Origin: an uncultured Desulfobacterales bacterium
GTDB taxonomy: Bacteria; Desulfobacterota; Desulfobacteria; Desulfobacterales; JAHEIW01
NCBI GenBank assembly: GCA_947259495.1
Contig: CAMYLV010000026.1
Location: forward strand, 51,173-84,953
Length of the DNA stretch: 33,781 bases
Direction: 5' to 3'
Shown in pieces: positions 1 through 8,045 of this stretch. The position numbers and the translations under genes are program-made. The notes below the pieces were generated by a model that did no database searches, was not told the origin of the DNA, and worked only from the letters and a program-made list of their open reading frames with translations. Position 1 is the first letter of the stretch, and each line of letters starts with the position of its first letter.

Positions 1-192
1 GACCAGCCCGCCACCTTCAAAAAAGCCATGCAGATCATCAATGACAATGGCGGCGATATTATCAGCGTCAGTATGACGCCTCAGCAGAAAAGTAAACGGG
101 TTTATTATTTTCGACTGTCCGCCTGCAAAACGGAATTAATTGAAAAAGCTTTAGTCATAGAGGGGTTCGATGTATTAGCGGCAATGGATTAG
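1..192 (+). CDS. C-terminal end of an ACT-domain protein (partial)
   Basis: An open frame runs from the first base to a TAG stop at 190-192 and encodes 63 residues; the start lies outside the window. The residues look like the last part of an ACT domain: a helix (TFKKAMQIINDNGGDIISV), a strand (RVYYFRL), then a short helix and strand before the end. ACT domains are small ligand-binding or regulatory modules. In Desulfobacterota a similar C-terminal ACT domain often follows two CBS domains, so a CBS-ACT sensor is the most likely identity, but that is inference because the upstream part is missing. It converges on the next gene. Confidence 0.65.
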   Translation, partial: DQPATFKKAMQIINDNGGDIISVSMTPQQKSKRVYYFRLSACKTELIEKALVIEGFDVLAAMD

Positions 193-266
193 TCGGCTGC
201 TTCGAATCCGAAAAATCACCCCGCAGAAAAGAAAAACCGCTCGGTTAAGCGCTCACCTGTTTTTTC

Positions 267-1013
267 TCAAGTCATATATTTTTCAGCCTCGCGCCATTTG
301 CGCTCAATTTCTCTGGCAACTGCCGCTTTAAGATCGATGCATTCGACAACGCTGATCGGGTTGCGGGCAAGGGTATCCATCGAGGCGCTGGCTATCCAGC
401 AGCGCCCATTAAAGAAAATGTAGCGATCATGCAGCATGACATGACGCCGAATTTCAACATCCGGGCAACTGGAACAATAGCTTCTTAATATTGCATCAAA
501 CCCGTCGGCTAACGCTTTGGACTCTCGACTGGTCAGTAAGCGCAGGGGATGCTGAACATTTTCGAGACATGCGAATGTAGTGCTGCCAAACTGGGTATCC
601 ACTAAAGTAACAGCCGTTTGAGCAGAACTGAAAAATTTTTTGGCTTCTGATATGGCTTTGAGATAATAGTTTTTCGCCTCTGCAATTTGAATCGGCTTTT
701 TATTTCTGACCAGCAGAAGTTGCAGCTTTTTTAACTGCGGCTTCATCTGCTCGTCAAAAACATTGCTTTCCCAGGTTGAATTTAATATCCGCTGATCACA
801 GCGCTGCACCAGATCCTGCAGTAACCTTGACAGCAGCTCTTGATGACTGTGCCTGTCATGACGAACCAGGTCATTGGCCAGCTTAACATGATTTAGATTG
901 ACCCCCAGATAGTCCACATCGACATTGAACTGGTCGCAGAGTTCCTCGAGTTCATAATTGCCGTAATATTCTTTTATAGCATCTGTAAGAATTTCAATAG
1001 CTTTTGTACCCAT
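267..1013 (-). CDS. EAD-like plus PLD-like nuclease domain protein, possible defence effector
   Basis: The 248-residue product starts at the ATG at 1013, because a GGAGG lies nine bases upstream; a longer in-frame start at 1046 lacks such a site. Residues 5-75 are helical and resemble effector-associated (EAD-like) adaptor domains: the pattern is L-x2-AI-x2-YY, then ELEELC, then VDVDYL, then KLANDLV. Residues 112-247 match a compact PLD-like domain: strand VTLVDT, strand RLLTS, strand DVEIR, then HDR at 195-197, a WIASASM segment where relatives have GASLKD, and a final helix. This HDR variant replaces the classical HKD motif. EAD-like domains recruit effectors in bacterial conflict systems, so a nuclease effector role is inferred. 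No partner gene is adjacent. The PLD-like assignment is firmer than the EAD assignment. Confidence 0.6.
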   Translation of the reverse strand: MGTKAIEILTDAIKEYYGNYELEELCDQFNVDVDYLGVNLNHVKLANDLVRHDRHSHQELLSRLLQDLVQRCDQRILNSTWESNVFDEQMKPQLKKLQLLLVRNKKPIQIAEAKNYYLKAISEAKKFFSSAQTAVTLVDTQFGSTTFACLENVQHPLRLLTSRESKALADGFDAILRSYCSSCPDVEIRRHVMLHDRYIFFNGRCWIASASMDTLARNPISVVECIDLKAAVAREIERKWREAEKYMT

Positions 1014-1167
1014 GACACAAATTCCTCCATATGAGTCCCCGACCAACGGGACGGTCAGACCGACTCTGTAGACGGCCTGATATCTATATCGGCAAATAGA
1101 CGCAAAGCTTTATATTTATTTTTATATCCAAACACTTAGAACAAGGCAAAGGGATTGAGGAGACGCC

Positions 1168-3801
1168 TTAAGGCGGATCATGCGATGAAAGGAAGGGTTT
1201 TACCGCCAGACGATTTCCATCTGTTTGCATCATAATGGCGCCGTTGCGATCCGTGCGAAGGATACGGCACCCCTTTGTTTGATAAGCTTCCAGTACGGTG
1301 GCATGCGGAAATCGAAACCGGTTCTTCCAACCCGCAGAGATCACGGCGATCTCCGGTTGGACGGTCGCTAAAAAGAATGGACTGCTTGAAAATCGGCTAC
1401 CGTGATGGGGAACCAGCAGGACATCGCAGGCCAATTTGGGACCGGCCAATTCGACCAGCTCTTTTTCAGCTGCAGCCATAATATCCCCTGGAAACAGGAA
1501 CGATACATTGCCAAAGGATACTTTCAAAACCAGGGAATTATTATTAGCGTTGCGCCATTTGTCAGAAGCTTTTCGGGCTATAAAATCGACCGGGGGATAC
1601 AAAAAACAAAATTCGACCCCATTGATCTGCTGTCGGCGGGACAGATGCTTAAACTCCGGCAGGTCTAAATGTTTGCGGTCAATAACGTTACGAAAGTGCT
1701 GGTAACCTGAAGTGGTTCTGGTTTCTCTGTTGGTCCAGATTGTTTTCACATTGAAATGCTCGGCAATGTAAATCAGACCATTGAGGTGGTCGCTGTTGGG
1801 GTGTGAAAGGACGAGCGTATCGACGGTGCGAATTTTTTTTTGCAACAAAAAAGGCGCAATCACCCGGGCACCGGTATCAAAGGCATTGTTATCTGAAAAA
1901 CCACCGCCATCGATCAAGGCCGTATGACCGCCGGGCAGTTCCAATAGTGCCGCGTTGCCCTGCCCGACATCCAGATAGGTAACGCGGAGGTCGTCGCTCC
2001 AGTAACGCTGGCTGACCCAATAACCCGCATCCGCAAAGAGCACCAGAATTGTCCCCAGGCTGACAATAGCGCTCAGCCTCCCCGCCAGTTTTGCCGACAG
2101 CCATTTGCCGGATGCCGCCAGCCCGGAAAAAAACCGGTTCAAACCGAACCTGCTGAACCCTCGCCAGTAAGGGGCCAGGGGCGGGTCAGCATCCGATTGC
2201 CTGCTTAGATGAGGGTACCCGTCGGGCGCTGAGGGTTGGCGATTTAAACGGCTCAACAGTGCCCAGCCCAAGACATAATAGCACACGATTTCAAGCAGGC
2301 TGGGCGTGAAAGTTTTGAGTGCCGCAAATGGCAGATCGGCCAGATAGGTGATTACCACCATGGCGATGTCCAGCACAAAGATGCAGATTTTCACCCCGAC
2401 AAATGCCAGCTGACTGCTGATTGGATATACGAACAGGACTAACAACCCGCAGGGGACAACCCCAAAGCCCACCAGTGGAACAATGATAAAATTGGCCAGC
2501 AGCCCGATGAACGAAACCTGGTTGAAATAAACCATAACCAGCGGCAGTGTGCCGCAGATAGCCAAAACAGATACCAGAAAAAAAGCACCCAATTTGCGGC
2601 GCACTTGAAGACCGAACCCGATAGCAGCACGTCGTTTGCCGCCCGACCGCGCCTGCTGGATGCGGGACATTCCGTAAAGAATCGACAGCACCGCCATAAA
2701 TGAAAGTTGAAAAGAGATCGAAAAAAGTGATGGCGGATAAACAATCAGGATGATAAAGGCGGCCAGAGCCAGGATATTGAGCGCATCGCGCTCGCGTTCG
2801 ACCACAAAGGTGAGCAAAAAGGCGCAAACCATGATGACCGCTCGCTGGGTTGAAGGCGACATCCCCGAAATCAGCCCATATATACAAACCGGAAAGAGGG
2901 AGAAGATGGCAGCGCCTTTGCGCGTCCATGCCCGCCAGAGCAACGGCCGTAAAAGACACAACAGCCTTTGAAACAAGAAAAATGCAACGGTTGCGACAAT
3001 GCCGATATGAAGCCCCGAAATTGCCAGAATATGCCCGACGCCTGCACGGTTAAATTTGTCGCGCAGCTTTAACGGTATGGCGGCGCGGTCACCGATGATC
3101 AGGGCTTTAAGGACTGCCGTCGCTGGCCCTTTGCCGGTCCTATCGATGAGTGTCGCCAGCGCCCGTCGCGCCTCGTTGAGCTGGTGGGAAATATCCGCGG
3201 CGGCGTTTTTTTGCACAACCCGTAACCGATCGCCCCGGGTGTAAGCGGTGCGCCAGATACCCTTAAAGGCCATGTAACGCTGGTAATTAAAACCGCCCGG
3301 GTTGTTGAAGTTACGGACCTGGCGCAGGCGGCTGCGAAACACCACCCGATCCCCTCTGGCAATCTCAGGCCCTCTGCCCCGCACGGTTACCCGAATCTTG
3401 CCATGCACCCGATACGATGCTTTTTTGTATTCGAGGGTCTCGGCAAACAAAACAAATTTTTTAAGGTATTTAAAATCGCGCGGATGGCTGCCCACCACAC
3501 CGCTAATCTGCCAGCGGGTTTCATCTGAAAAGGAATGAGCGTGGTCGTCGGATAAGTTGGGTGAAACCCAGGGCTGGATGGAAGCATAGCCCAGGGCGGC
3601 AAAAAGAATAATGGGGGCCCAGCGGGTCGCTTTTCGGCGCCAGATGTTGAATCCCGTCAGCCCGGCGCTCAAAAACAGGACAATCACAGTGCCAACGAGA
3701 TGGCCCGGCAAATGCGACCCCAAAACGATGCCACCCATCAGCGCAAACAGAAGTGCAGCGATGGGCCGTGAATAGAATTGGCTTGCCATTTGAAAGCGCA
3801 A
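1168..3801 (-). CDS. comEC: ComEC/Rec2 family DNA uptake channel protein
   Basis: The product is about 875 residues, slightly longer than typical ComEC. It has an N-terminal hydrophobic region and a DUF4131-like soluble segment (about 80-200). A multi-span competence domain follows, with the typical GVGHILAISGLHIGIV stretch, and then a C-terminal metallo-beta-lactamase-like domain. In the last domain TYLDVGQGNAALLE, LIDGGG, LSHPNSDHLNGL, FLFPGDI and VPHHGS are visible. ComEC forms the inner-membrane channel for single-stranded DNA in natural transformation, and the C-terminal domain is thought to degrade the other strand. The start is uncertain: a TTG at 3801 is too close to the AGGAG at 3804-3808, while the ATG at 3789 lies 14 bases from it. 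It follows murA by about 50 bases and may be cotranscribed. No other competence gene is in the window. Confidence 0.9.
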   Translation of the reverse strand: MRFQMASQFYSRPIAALLFALMGGIVLGSHLPGHLVGTVIVLFLSAGLTGFNIWRRKATRWAPIILFAALGYASIQPWVSPNLSDDHAHSFSDETRWQISGVVGSHPRDFKYLKKFVLFAETLEYKKASYRVHGKIRVTVRGRGPEIARGDRVVFRSRLRQVRNFNNPGGFNYQRYMAFKGIWRTAYTRGDRLRVVQKNAAADISHQLNEARRALATLIDRTGKGPATAVLKALIIGDRAAIPLKLRDKFNRAGVGHILAISGLHIGIVATVAFFLFQRLLCLLRPLLWRAWTRKGAAIFSLFPVCIYGLISGMSPSTQRAVIMVCAFLLTFVVERERDALNILALAAFIILIVYPPSLFSISFQLSFMAVLSILYGMSRIQQARSGGKRRAAIGFGLQVRRKLGAFFLVSVLAICGTLPLVMVYFNQVSFIGLLANFIIVPLVGFGVVPCGLLVLFVYPISSQLAFVGVKICIFVLDIAMVVITYLADLPFAALKTFTPSLLEIVCYYVLGWALLSRLNRQPSAPDGYPHLSRQSDADPPLAPYWRGFSRFGLNRFFSGLAASGKWLSAKLAGRLSAIVSLGTILVLFADAGYWVSQRYWSDDLRVTYLDVGQGNAALLELPGGHTALIDGGGFSDNNAFDTGARVIAPFLLQKKIRTVDTLVLSHPNSDHLNGLIYIAEHFNVKTIWTNRETRTTSGYQHFRNVIDRKHLDLPEFKHLSRRQQINGVEFCFLYPPVDFIARKASDKWRNANNNSLVLKVSFGNVSFLFPGDIMAAAEKELVELAGPKLACDVLLVPHHGSRFSSSPFFLATVQPEIAVISAGWKNRFRFPHATVLEAYQTKGCRILRTDRNGAIMMQTDGNRLAVKPFLSSHDPP

Positions 3802-3849
3802 TGCTCCTGGTGCACGACCTCAATCTTAAATGAAAATTAAAACGATGGC

Positions 3850-5100
3850 CTATTTGATGCGCTTGATCGCAGCGCCCAGTTGGCTGAATTTTTTTTCGAT
3901 GGTTTCATAGCCCCGGTCCAGATGGTAGACGCGATTGATTTCCGTCTGACCTTCAGCCACCAGACCGGCCAGAATCAGTGAGGCACTGGCTCTCAAATCG
4001 GTGGCCATTACGGGGGCAGCCGACAGACCGGGCACGCCTTTGACGATTGCCGTATGGCCTGAAATTTTAATATCAGCGCCCATGCGTTCCAATTCGCTAA
4101 CGTGAATAAATCGATTTTCAAATATGGTTTCAGAAATCATACTGGTTCCTTTAGCAACGCACATCAGCACCATGAATTGCGCCTGCATATCGGTTGGGAA
4201 GCCCGGATAGGGTTGCGTTTCAACATCCACACTGATAATTTCATCATTGCCGTGAACATGGATGGTATTTTCGCTCGTCGTGATCTTGACACCGGTGCGC
4301 CTCAGTTTGTGAATGCTGGCGCTCACATGCTCCGGATTGCAATCGACCAGCGTCACGTCACCGTGCGTCAACGCTGCGGCGATCATGAACGTACCCGTTT
4401 CGATTCGATCCGGAATGATCCGCACCGATACCGGTTTCAAAGACGATACACCGTTTATGGTCATCATGGCCGTGCCCGCCCCCTGAACATCAGCACCCAT
4501 TTTATTGAGCACTTCAGCCAGCGCAACGACCTCAGGCTCACGGGCTGCATTTCGCAAAACGGTGGTACCTTCGGCTAAAACTGCCGCCATCATTAGATTT
4601 TCAGTACCCGTGACGGTCACGGTATCGAAATAAATATCGGCGCCTTTTAATTTTTTAACTTCCGCCCGGACATAACCATGGTCCAGATTTATATCGGCGC
4701 CCAGCTGAGCCAGTCCTTTCAAATGAAGGTTAATCGGGCGGGCACCGATAGCACATCCACCGGGAAGGGAAACGATGGCCTTTTGCAGGCGGGCCAGCAT
4801 GGGGCCCAGAACCAGTATGGAAGCCCGCATTTTTCGAACCAGATCATAGGGTGCTTCACAGCTGAGGATGCGCCCCGTATCAACATGAACCGTGTCACCG
4901 TGCGCCTCGGCGCGGGCTCCGAGATTGGAAAGCAGCGCTTTAATACTTTCGATATCCTGTAAATGCGGCACGTTGGAATAGGTATTGGACCCTTCAGCCA
5001 GCAGCGAAGAAACCAGAATCGGCAATGCTGCATTTTTGGCACCGCTGATGCGCACCTGACCTTTCAACGAACGCCCGCCTTCAACTAAAATCTTATCCAT
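3850..5100 (-). CDS. murA: UDP-N-acetylglucosamine 1-carboxyvinyltransferase MurA
   Basis: MurA transfers enolpyruvate from phosphoenolpyruvate to UDP-N-acetylglucosamine, the first committed step of peptidoglycan synthesis in the cytoplasm. The 416-residue length is normal for the family. Family landmarks are visible: [11 protein letters not shown] with Lys22 near the N-terminus, the loop [18 protein letters not shown] with the catalytic Cys116 (the residue attacked by fosfomycin), and the C-terminal [17 protein letters not shown]. The Cys is retained, so fosfomycin sensitivity at the target is expected. The start has a good GAGG site (gaggaatttagATG). The 5' flank is filled by a long inverted CACAAAG repeat rather than by an obvious promoter. 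comEC follows on the same strand. Confidence 0.97.
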   Translation of the reverse strand: MDKILVEGGRSLKGQVRISGAKNAALPILVSSLLAEGSNTYSNVPHLQDIESIKALLSNLGARAEAHGDTVHVDTGRILSCEAPYDLVRKMRASILVLGPMLARLQKAIVSLPGGCAIGARPINLHLKGLAQLGADINLDHGYVRAEVKKLKGADIYFDTVTVTGTENLMMAAVLAEGTTVLRNAAREPEVVALAEVLNKMGADVQGAGTAMMTINGVSSLKPVSVRIIPDRIETGTFMIAAALTHGDVTLVDCNPEHVSASIHKLRRTGVKITTSENTIHVHGNDEIISVDVETQPYPGFPTDMQAQFMVLMCVAKGTSMISETIFENRFIHVSELERMGADIKISGHTAIVKGVPGLSAAPVMATDLRASASLILAGLVAEGQTEINRVYHLDRGYETIEKKFSQLGAAIKRIK

Positions 5101-5138
5101 CTAAATTCCTCATCTGGTTACAACAATGATCTGATTTG

Positions 5139-5214
5139 TTAACCACAAAGACACAAGGGTCACAAAGGATTTTAAAAATTATCATTCTTTGTGTTCTTTG
5201 TGTCTTTGTGGTGA
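5139..5214. repeat. Long inverted CACAAAG repeat upstream of murA
   Basis: Two arms of about 30 bases face each other. The left arm reads ttaaccacaaagacacaagg, and the complement of the right arm reads ttcaccacaaagacacaaag. About 15 AT-rich bases separate them. Each arm is built from short CACAAAG/ACACAAG units. Transcribed from either strand it would fold into a long imperfect hairpin. Similar CACAAAG and CACGAAG units are known as dispersed intergenic repeats in environmental bacterial genomes. It occupies the murA leader. Confidence 0.8.
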
Positions 5215-5277
5215 AATTCTCATAGTCATAATAACTACCCATCATATAAAAAATAGCCAGTAACAAATCAAAACAAA

Positions 5278-5313
5278 AAAGCGCTCCCCCTGATATAATG
5301 GAGGCAGCGCTTT
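5278..5313 (-). terminator. Rho-independent terminator of the qrc transcript
   Basis: On the minus strand the sequence reads AAAGCGCT-G-CCTCC, a nine-base loop, then GGGGG-AGCGCTTTTTTG. The stem is about 13 pairs with one bulged base and ends in six T residues. It begins 24 bases after the stop codon of the 52-residue membrane protein, so that small gene looks like the last gene of the respiratory block. Confidence 0.85.
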
Positions 5314-5336
5314 GGGTAATTTATCGGTATTTGGAA

Positions 5337-5495
5337 TCAGTGGTGATGATCGCCTTTGCCTTTTCCGGCATCCAGGACTGCTTTGATGATACAATAGGTC
5401 ATACCAAGGCCAAGTACCGTCAGGGCATACCAAAGGCCCCCATGAAATACCAGGTGACCGGCATCCCAAATCCATTCAAAACTAAACGGAAACAT
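5337..5495 (-). CDS. Small single-span membrane protein with a terminal HHH, downstream of qrcD
   Basis: This 52-residue frame starts at an ATG preceded by GGAGGAATTAC, a strong ribosome binding site, and ends just before a strong terminator. The product begins MFPFSFEWIWDAGHL, has one hydrophobic span at about residues 15-40 (LVFHGGLWYALTVLGLGMTY and on), and ends in GKGKGDHHH. The aromatic N-terminus, single span and His-rich tail suggest a small accessory subunit of a membrane complex. It lies downstream of qrcABCD on the same strand, though a 282-base repeat-filled gap separates it from qrcD. The function is not recognised. A role as an extra Qrc subunit or assembly factor is inference from position and terminator placement. 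Confidence 0.7.
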   Translation of the reverse strand: MFPFSFEWIWDAGHLVFHGGLWYALTVLGLGMTYCIIKAVLDAGKGKGDHHH

Positions 5496-5576
5496 GTAAT
5501 TCCTCCATACAATTTCCTATAATAATGAGTATTATCAATCGCTACCTCGGATGCGTTAGGACCAAAGATGATTAAT

Positions 5577-5717
5577 TTACCACGAAAGCACGAAAGAAAG
5601 AAGACGCGAAAATATATAGAATGATATTATTTCGTGCCTTTTAAAATTTCGTGTTTTCGTGATTAGCTTTTTCATTTTTTTACAAAATCTTTGTGCCCTT
5701 CGTGTCCTTCGTGGTAG
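5577..5717. repeat. Inverted CACGAAG repeat cluster between qrcD and the small membrane gene
   Basis: The left edge reads ttaccacgaaagcacgaaag and the complement of the right edge reads ctaccacgaaggacacgaag, so the outer arms form an inverted repeat. Further units lie inside (ttcgtgcc, ttcgtgttttcgtgatt, ctttgtgcccttcgtg). Together with the flanking AT-rich sequence this fills most of the 282-base gap after qrcD. It resembles the CACAAAG element upstream of murA and a partial copy near 18843. No coding frame is supported here. Confidence 0.75.
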
Positions 5718-5777
5718 AAAAAAATCTAAAAGAATAACAACCGACCCTACGGCTTACCAAATTAGCGCTCACCCTCA

Positions 5778-7103
5778 TTATGACTCGGCCGGGCTTAATT
5801 CCGGCTCGGGTCCGGCAGCGGACGGCTCAGGGATAACTTCCCGGGCCGCGGCTGCAGGTTCATCAATTGGGTTCAATTCCCGTTCCTGGGGGAAAATCGG
5901 CAAATAACGATATGATACTGAAATCATAATGACGCCGTAAGCCACCGGTAACAGGGTGGTGGCAACCTCCTGCCAGCTCGGCAAATAGGTAAACCAGTCT
6001 TCAAAGGTCAAAACCGGAACGGCCAGCACCTGCAGCACCATTACCCAGCGGTTCAAACACACCCCGATCACGCCTAAAAATACGGCCAGCCACAGGAAGC
6101 CCTGGATCCGGCGAAGTTTAGGCGTAATCAAAATTAGGGCCGGCAGAACTCCGCACACACCGATTTCAGCAATTAAGATCCACAGCCCATAGGCCGAACC
6201 TGGATTGTTGGTATAAAATTCCAGAAAAGTAAACCCTTTCGAAGGTGCGGTGACCGTGGCCCAGTAGATGGTGTCGATGATTTTGGCAATTATATAGAAA
6301 AATATCATCCAGCCGGATATTTTAGCCAAAAGATCAATCACGTTGTCTTTAACCAATTTTTTGCGTGTCAGGGTTTCGGTAATTTTTGTAATAAAAATGG
6401 TAAAGCAGGGGCCAAAGGCAGCAGCCGACCAGGTAAACAGGAAAAAGGTCCAGGGCCATATCAAAACCCCTTCACGAAAGCCGAAGGGGCGGCCAAACAT
6501 GACACCGGGCACCCCGCCCAGGGACCCCTGGTGAAAAAAGGACAAAAACGCACCCGTGGCGGCAAACACGGCCATGATTTCATGCATGTTGTGACCCAGA
6601 TTGTGAAAAAACGGCACTTTGTCGAGTTTGCGGTTTTCCAGCACCATGGGAATATATTCAATGGTCAGCACACCGAAATAGCAGGTCAGACAGAAAGCCA
6701 CCTCGGTCAGCATGGAGTGAACGTTGGCATGCCAGAAGATAAACCACCCTCTGAGGGGTTGCCCAATATCAAAACCCAGGATCATCAGCGCTGAACTGTA
6801 ACAGATGAATCCAATGAGCACGGCATAGTTGATAATATATTTCAACTCTTCTTTACCGACCAGATACCGTAAAAAACCGGTAAAAAAGGCGCCGCCGCCC
6901 AAAGCGATTACGGCCAGGTCGGCCCAGATCCACAGCGCAAACCCGTAAGCGTTGTTCATATTGGTCTGGTTGAGCCCTTTAATGTAGACCAGTAGCATCG
7001 CAAAAACACCCCAGGCCAGAACCGCACCATTGGCGCTAATCCACAGGGCAAATTGCCAGATTGGACATCGTTTAACCCCTTTGGGAATTAATGCAGTATC
7101 CAT
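5778..7103 (-). CDS. qrcD: Menaquinone reductase membrane subunit QrcD (NrfD family)
   Basis: The 441-residue product is an integral membrane protein with about ten hydrophobic spans, typical of the NrfD/PsrC family. In Qrc this subunit holds the menaquinone site and anchors the periplasmic subunits. Identity rests on the family-like spans, on the position after qrcC, and on the complete qrcABCD order. The start has AGGAG about ten bases upstream of ATG. Two odd points are visible: the N-terminus starts with a soluble MDTALIPKGVKRCP segment, and the last 30 residues form a Pro/Ala/Glu-rich tail (EPAAAAREVIPEPSAAGPEP). Reduction of the menaquinone pool by electrons from periplasmic hydrogenases or formate dehydrogenases through cytochrome c3 is the established role in Desulfovibrio. 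Confidence 0.92.
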   Translation of the reverse strand: MDTALIPKGVKRCPIWQFALWISANGAVLAWGVFAMLLVYIKGLNQTNMNNAYGFALWIWADLAVIALGGGAFFTGFLRYLVGKEELKYIINYAVLIGFICYSSALMILGFDIGQPLRGWFIFWHANVHSMLTEVAFCLTCYFGVLTIEYIPMVLENRKLDKVPFFHNLGHNMHEIMAVFAATGAFLSFFHQGSLGGVPGVMFGRPFGFREGVLIWPWTFFLFTWSAAAFGPCFTIFITKITETLTRKKLVKDNVIDLLAKISGWMIFFYIIAKIIDTIYWATVTAPSKGFTFLEFYTNNPGSAYGLWILIAEIGVCGVLPALILITPKLRRIQGFLWLAVFLGVIGVCLNRWVMVLQVLAVPVLTFEDWFTYLPSWQEVATTLLPVAYGVIMISVSYRYLPIFPQERELNPIDEPAAAAREVIPEPSAAGPEPELSPAES

Positions 7104-7163
7104 AAGTTCCGTGCTCCTAGAAAAAAATGATGGCTAAGATTAAAATACTCGCCCGCAAGATAT

Positions 7164-7970
7164 TTAGCTGTGGGCCTTGTTTTGGAATTCACCTTTCAGA
7201 TAGTTGTCGCCGGCCCTACGAACCCATTCACGACGGGACAAATAATAAATCTTCGGGTTGGTGCCCAGGCGTTCCAGAAGACGGAAAGCCTTGGGATTTT
7301 TAGGCCGGCCTTCGTGGGCCGGATCCGGTTGTGCCAATTGATGGACCGCGTGTTCGGGGTTATTCAAATCACCGAAGGTGATGGCGCCGGCCGGACAGGT
7401 CTCAGTGCAGGCGGTCTGATAATCATCCTCTTCGATCTCCTGGCGGCCCTCCATATAGGCCTGGTCCATGGCCAGCTGATAGCGCTGGACACAGAAGCTG
7501 CATTTTTCGACAACCCCGCGCATGCGCACCGATACGTTCGGATTGAGCATTTTCTCCATCCCATCGGGCCAGATCGGATCCCACCAATTAAACTGGCGCA
7601 CATGGTAGGGGCAAGCGCCCATACAGTAGCGGCATCCAAAACAACGCGGATAAATCTGGCTGACAATGCCCGTGGCCATATTATAGTCTGTGGCGGTTGC
7701 GGGACAAACAGACACACACGGTGAGTGCCCATGATGCCCTTCGCAATGCTGGCAGGGCCGAGGCAGGAAACATTCTTCATAGTCCGGAAACGGTTTGCCG
7801 TTATTTAGCCTGTATACATGCATCCAGGAAACGCTGAGCATCTTATCGGTATCATCTTCTCGGAACGGAATGTTGTTTTCCGCATAACAGGCAACCATGC
7901 AAGCACCACAACCGGTGCACTTGTCCAGGTCGATAACCATTCCAAACTTCTTGAAATTTCCGTTTTTCAT
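7164..7970 (-). CDS. qrcC: Menaquinone reductase iron-sulfur subunit QrcC
   Basis: The 268-residue product carries four ferredoxin-type Cys groups: Cys18/21/24/28 (CTGCGACMVAC), Cys73/76/85/89 (CQHC then CVSVCP), Cys110/113/116/120 (CFGCRYCMGACP), and Cys157/160/188/192 (CSFC then CTETCP). That gives 16 ligands, enough for four clusters; the Desulfovibrio protein is reported to hold three [4Fe-4S] and one [3Fe-4S]. It passes electrons between the QrcB/QrcA side and QrcD. No signal peptide is visible, consistent with export as a partner of the Tat-dependent QrcB. I chose the ATG at 7970, with AAGGGG just upstream, over an in-frame GTG two codons earlier. The spacing to qrcD is about 60 bases. 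Confidence 0.93.
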   Translation of the reverse strand: MKNGNFKKFGMVIDLDKCTGCGACMVACYAENNIPFREDDTDKMLSVSWMHVYRLNNGKPFPDYEECFLPRPCQHCEGHHGHSPCVSVCPATATDYNMATGIVSQIYPRCFGCRYCMGACPYHVRQFNWWDPIWPDGMEKMLNPNVSVRMRGVVEKCSFCVQRYQLAMDQAYMEGRQEIEEDDYQTACTETCPAGAITFGDLNNPEHAVHQLAQPDPAHEGRPKNPKAFRLLERLGTNPKIYYLSRREWVRRAGDNYLKGEFQNKAHS

Positions 7971-8013
7971 CAGCACCCCTTGGTCTCGACAGAATTCTTT
8001 AACTTAAAATTAT

Positions 8014-8045
8014 TTGCTTTTTATAATTTGAAACGCTCAACTCAG
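8014..8045 (+). repeat. Dispersed repeat R1, copy A, overlapping the qrcB stop
   Basis: The plus-strand sequence gctttttataatttgaaac followed by gctcaactcag matches elements at 25071-25101 (same strand) and 28763-28794 (opposite strand). The shared core on the other strand is TGAGCGTTTCAA followed by an A/T run. Here the core contains the qrcB stop codon, so the element extends into the end of a gene. Confidence 0.6.

Noticed and set aside
193-266. Terminator between the ACT-domain gene and the EAD-PLD gene
   Set aside because: Only a four- to five-pair stem (CGCT/AGCG) with a distant T run is visible, which is too weak to call.
1164-1175. Palindrome CGCCTTAAGGCG at the comEC stop as a terminator
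   Set aside because: It is a 12-base perfect palindrome without a loop or a T run on the minus strand, and it overlaps the stop codon.
2291-2959. A 222-residue open frame overlapping comEC in another frame
   Set aside because: It lies wholly inside comEC, has no family similarity and its codons follow the shifted comEC frame. The comEC frame has clear domain motifs.
4102-4578. A 158-residue plus-strand frame opposite murA
   Set aside because: Antisense shadow of a complete murA with intact catalytic Cys; no independent evidence for coding.
7170-7724. A 184-residue plus-strand frame opposite qrcC
   Set aside because: It is antisense to a gene with four intact ferredoxin motifs and shows no recognisable domain or ribosome binding site.
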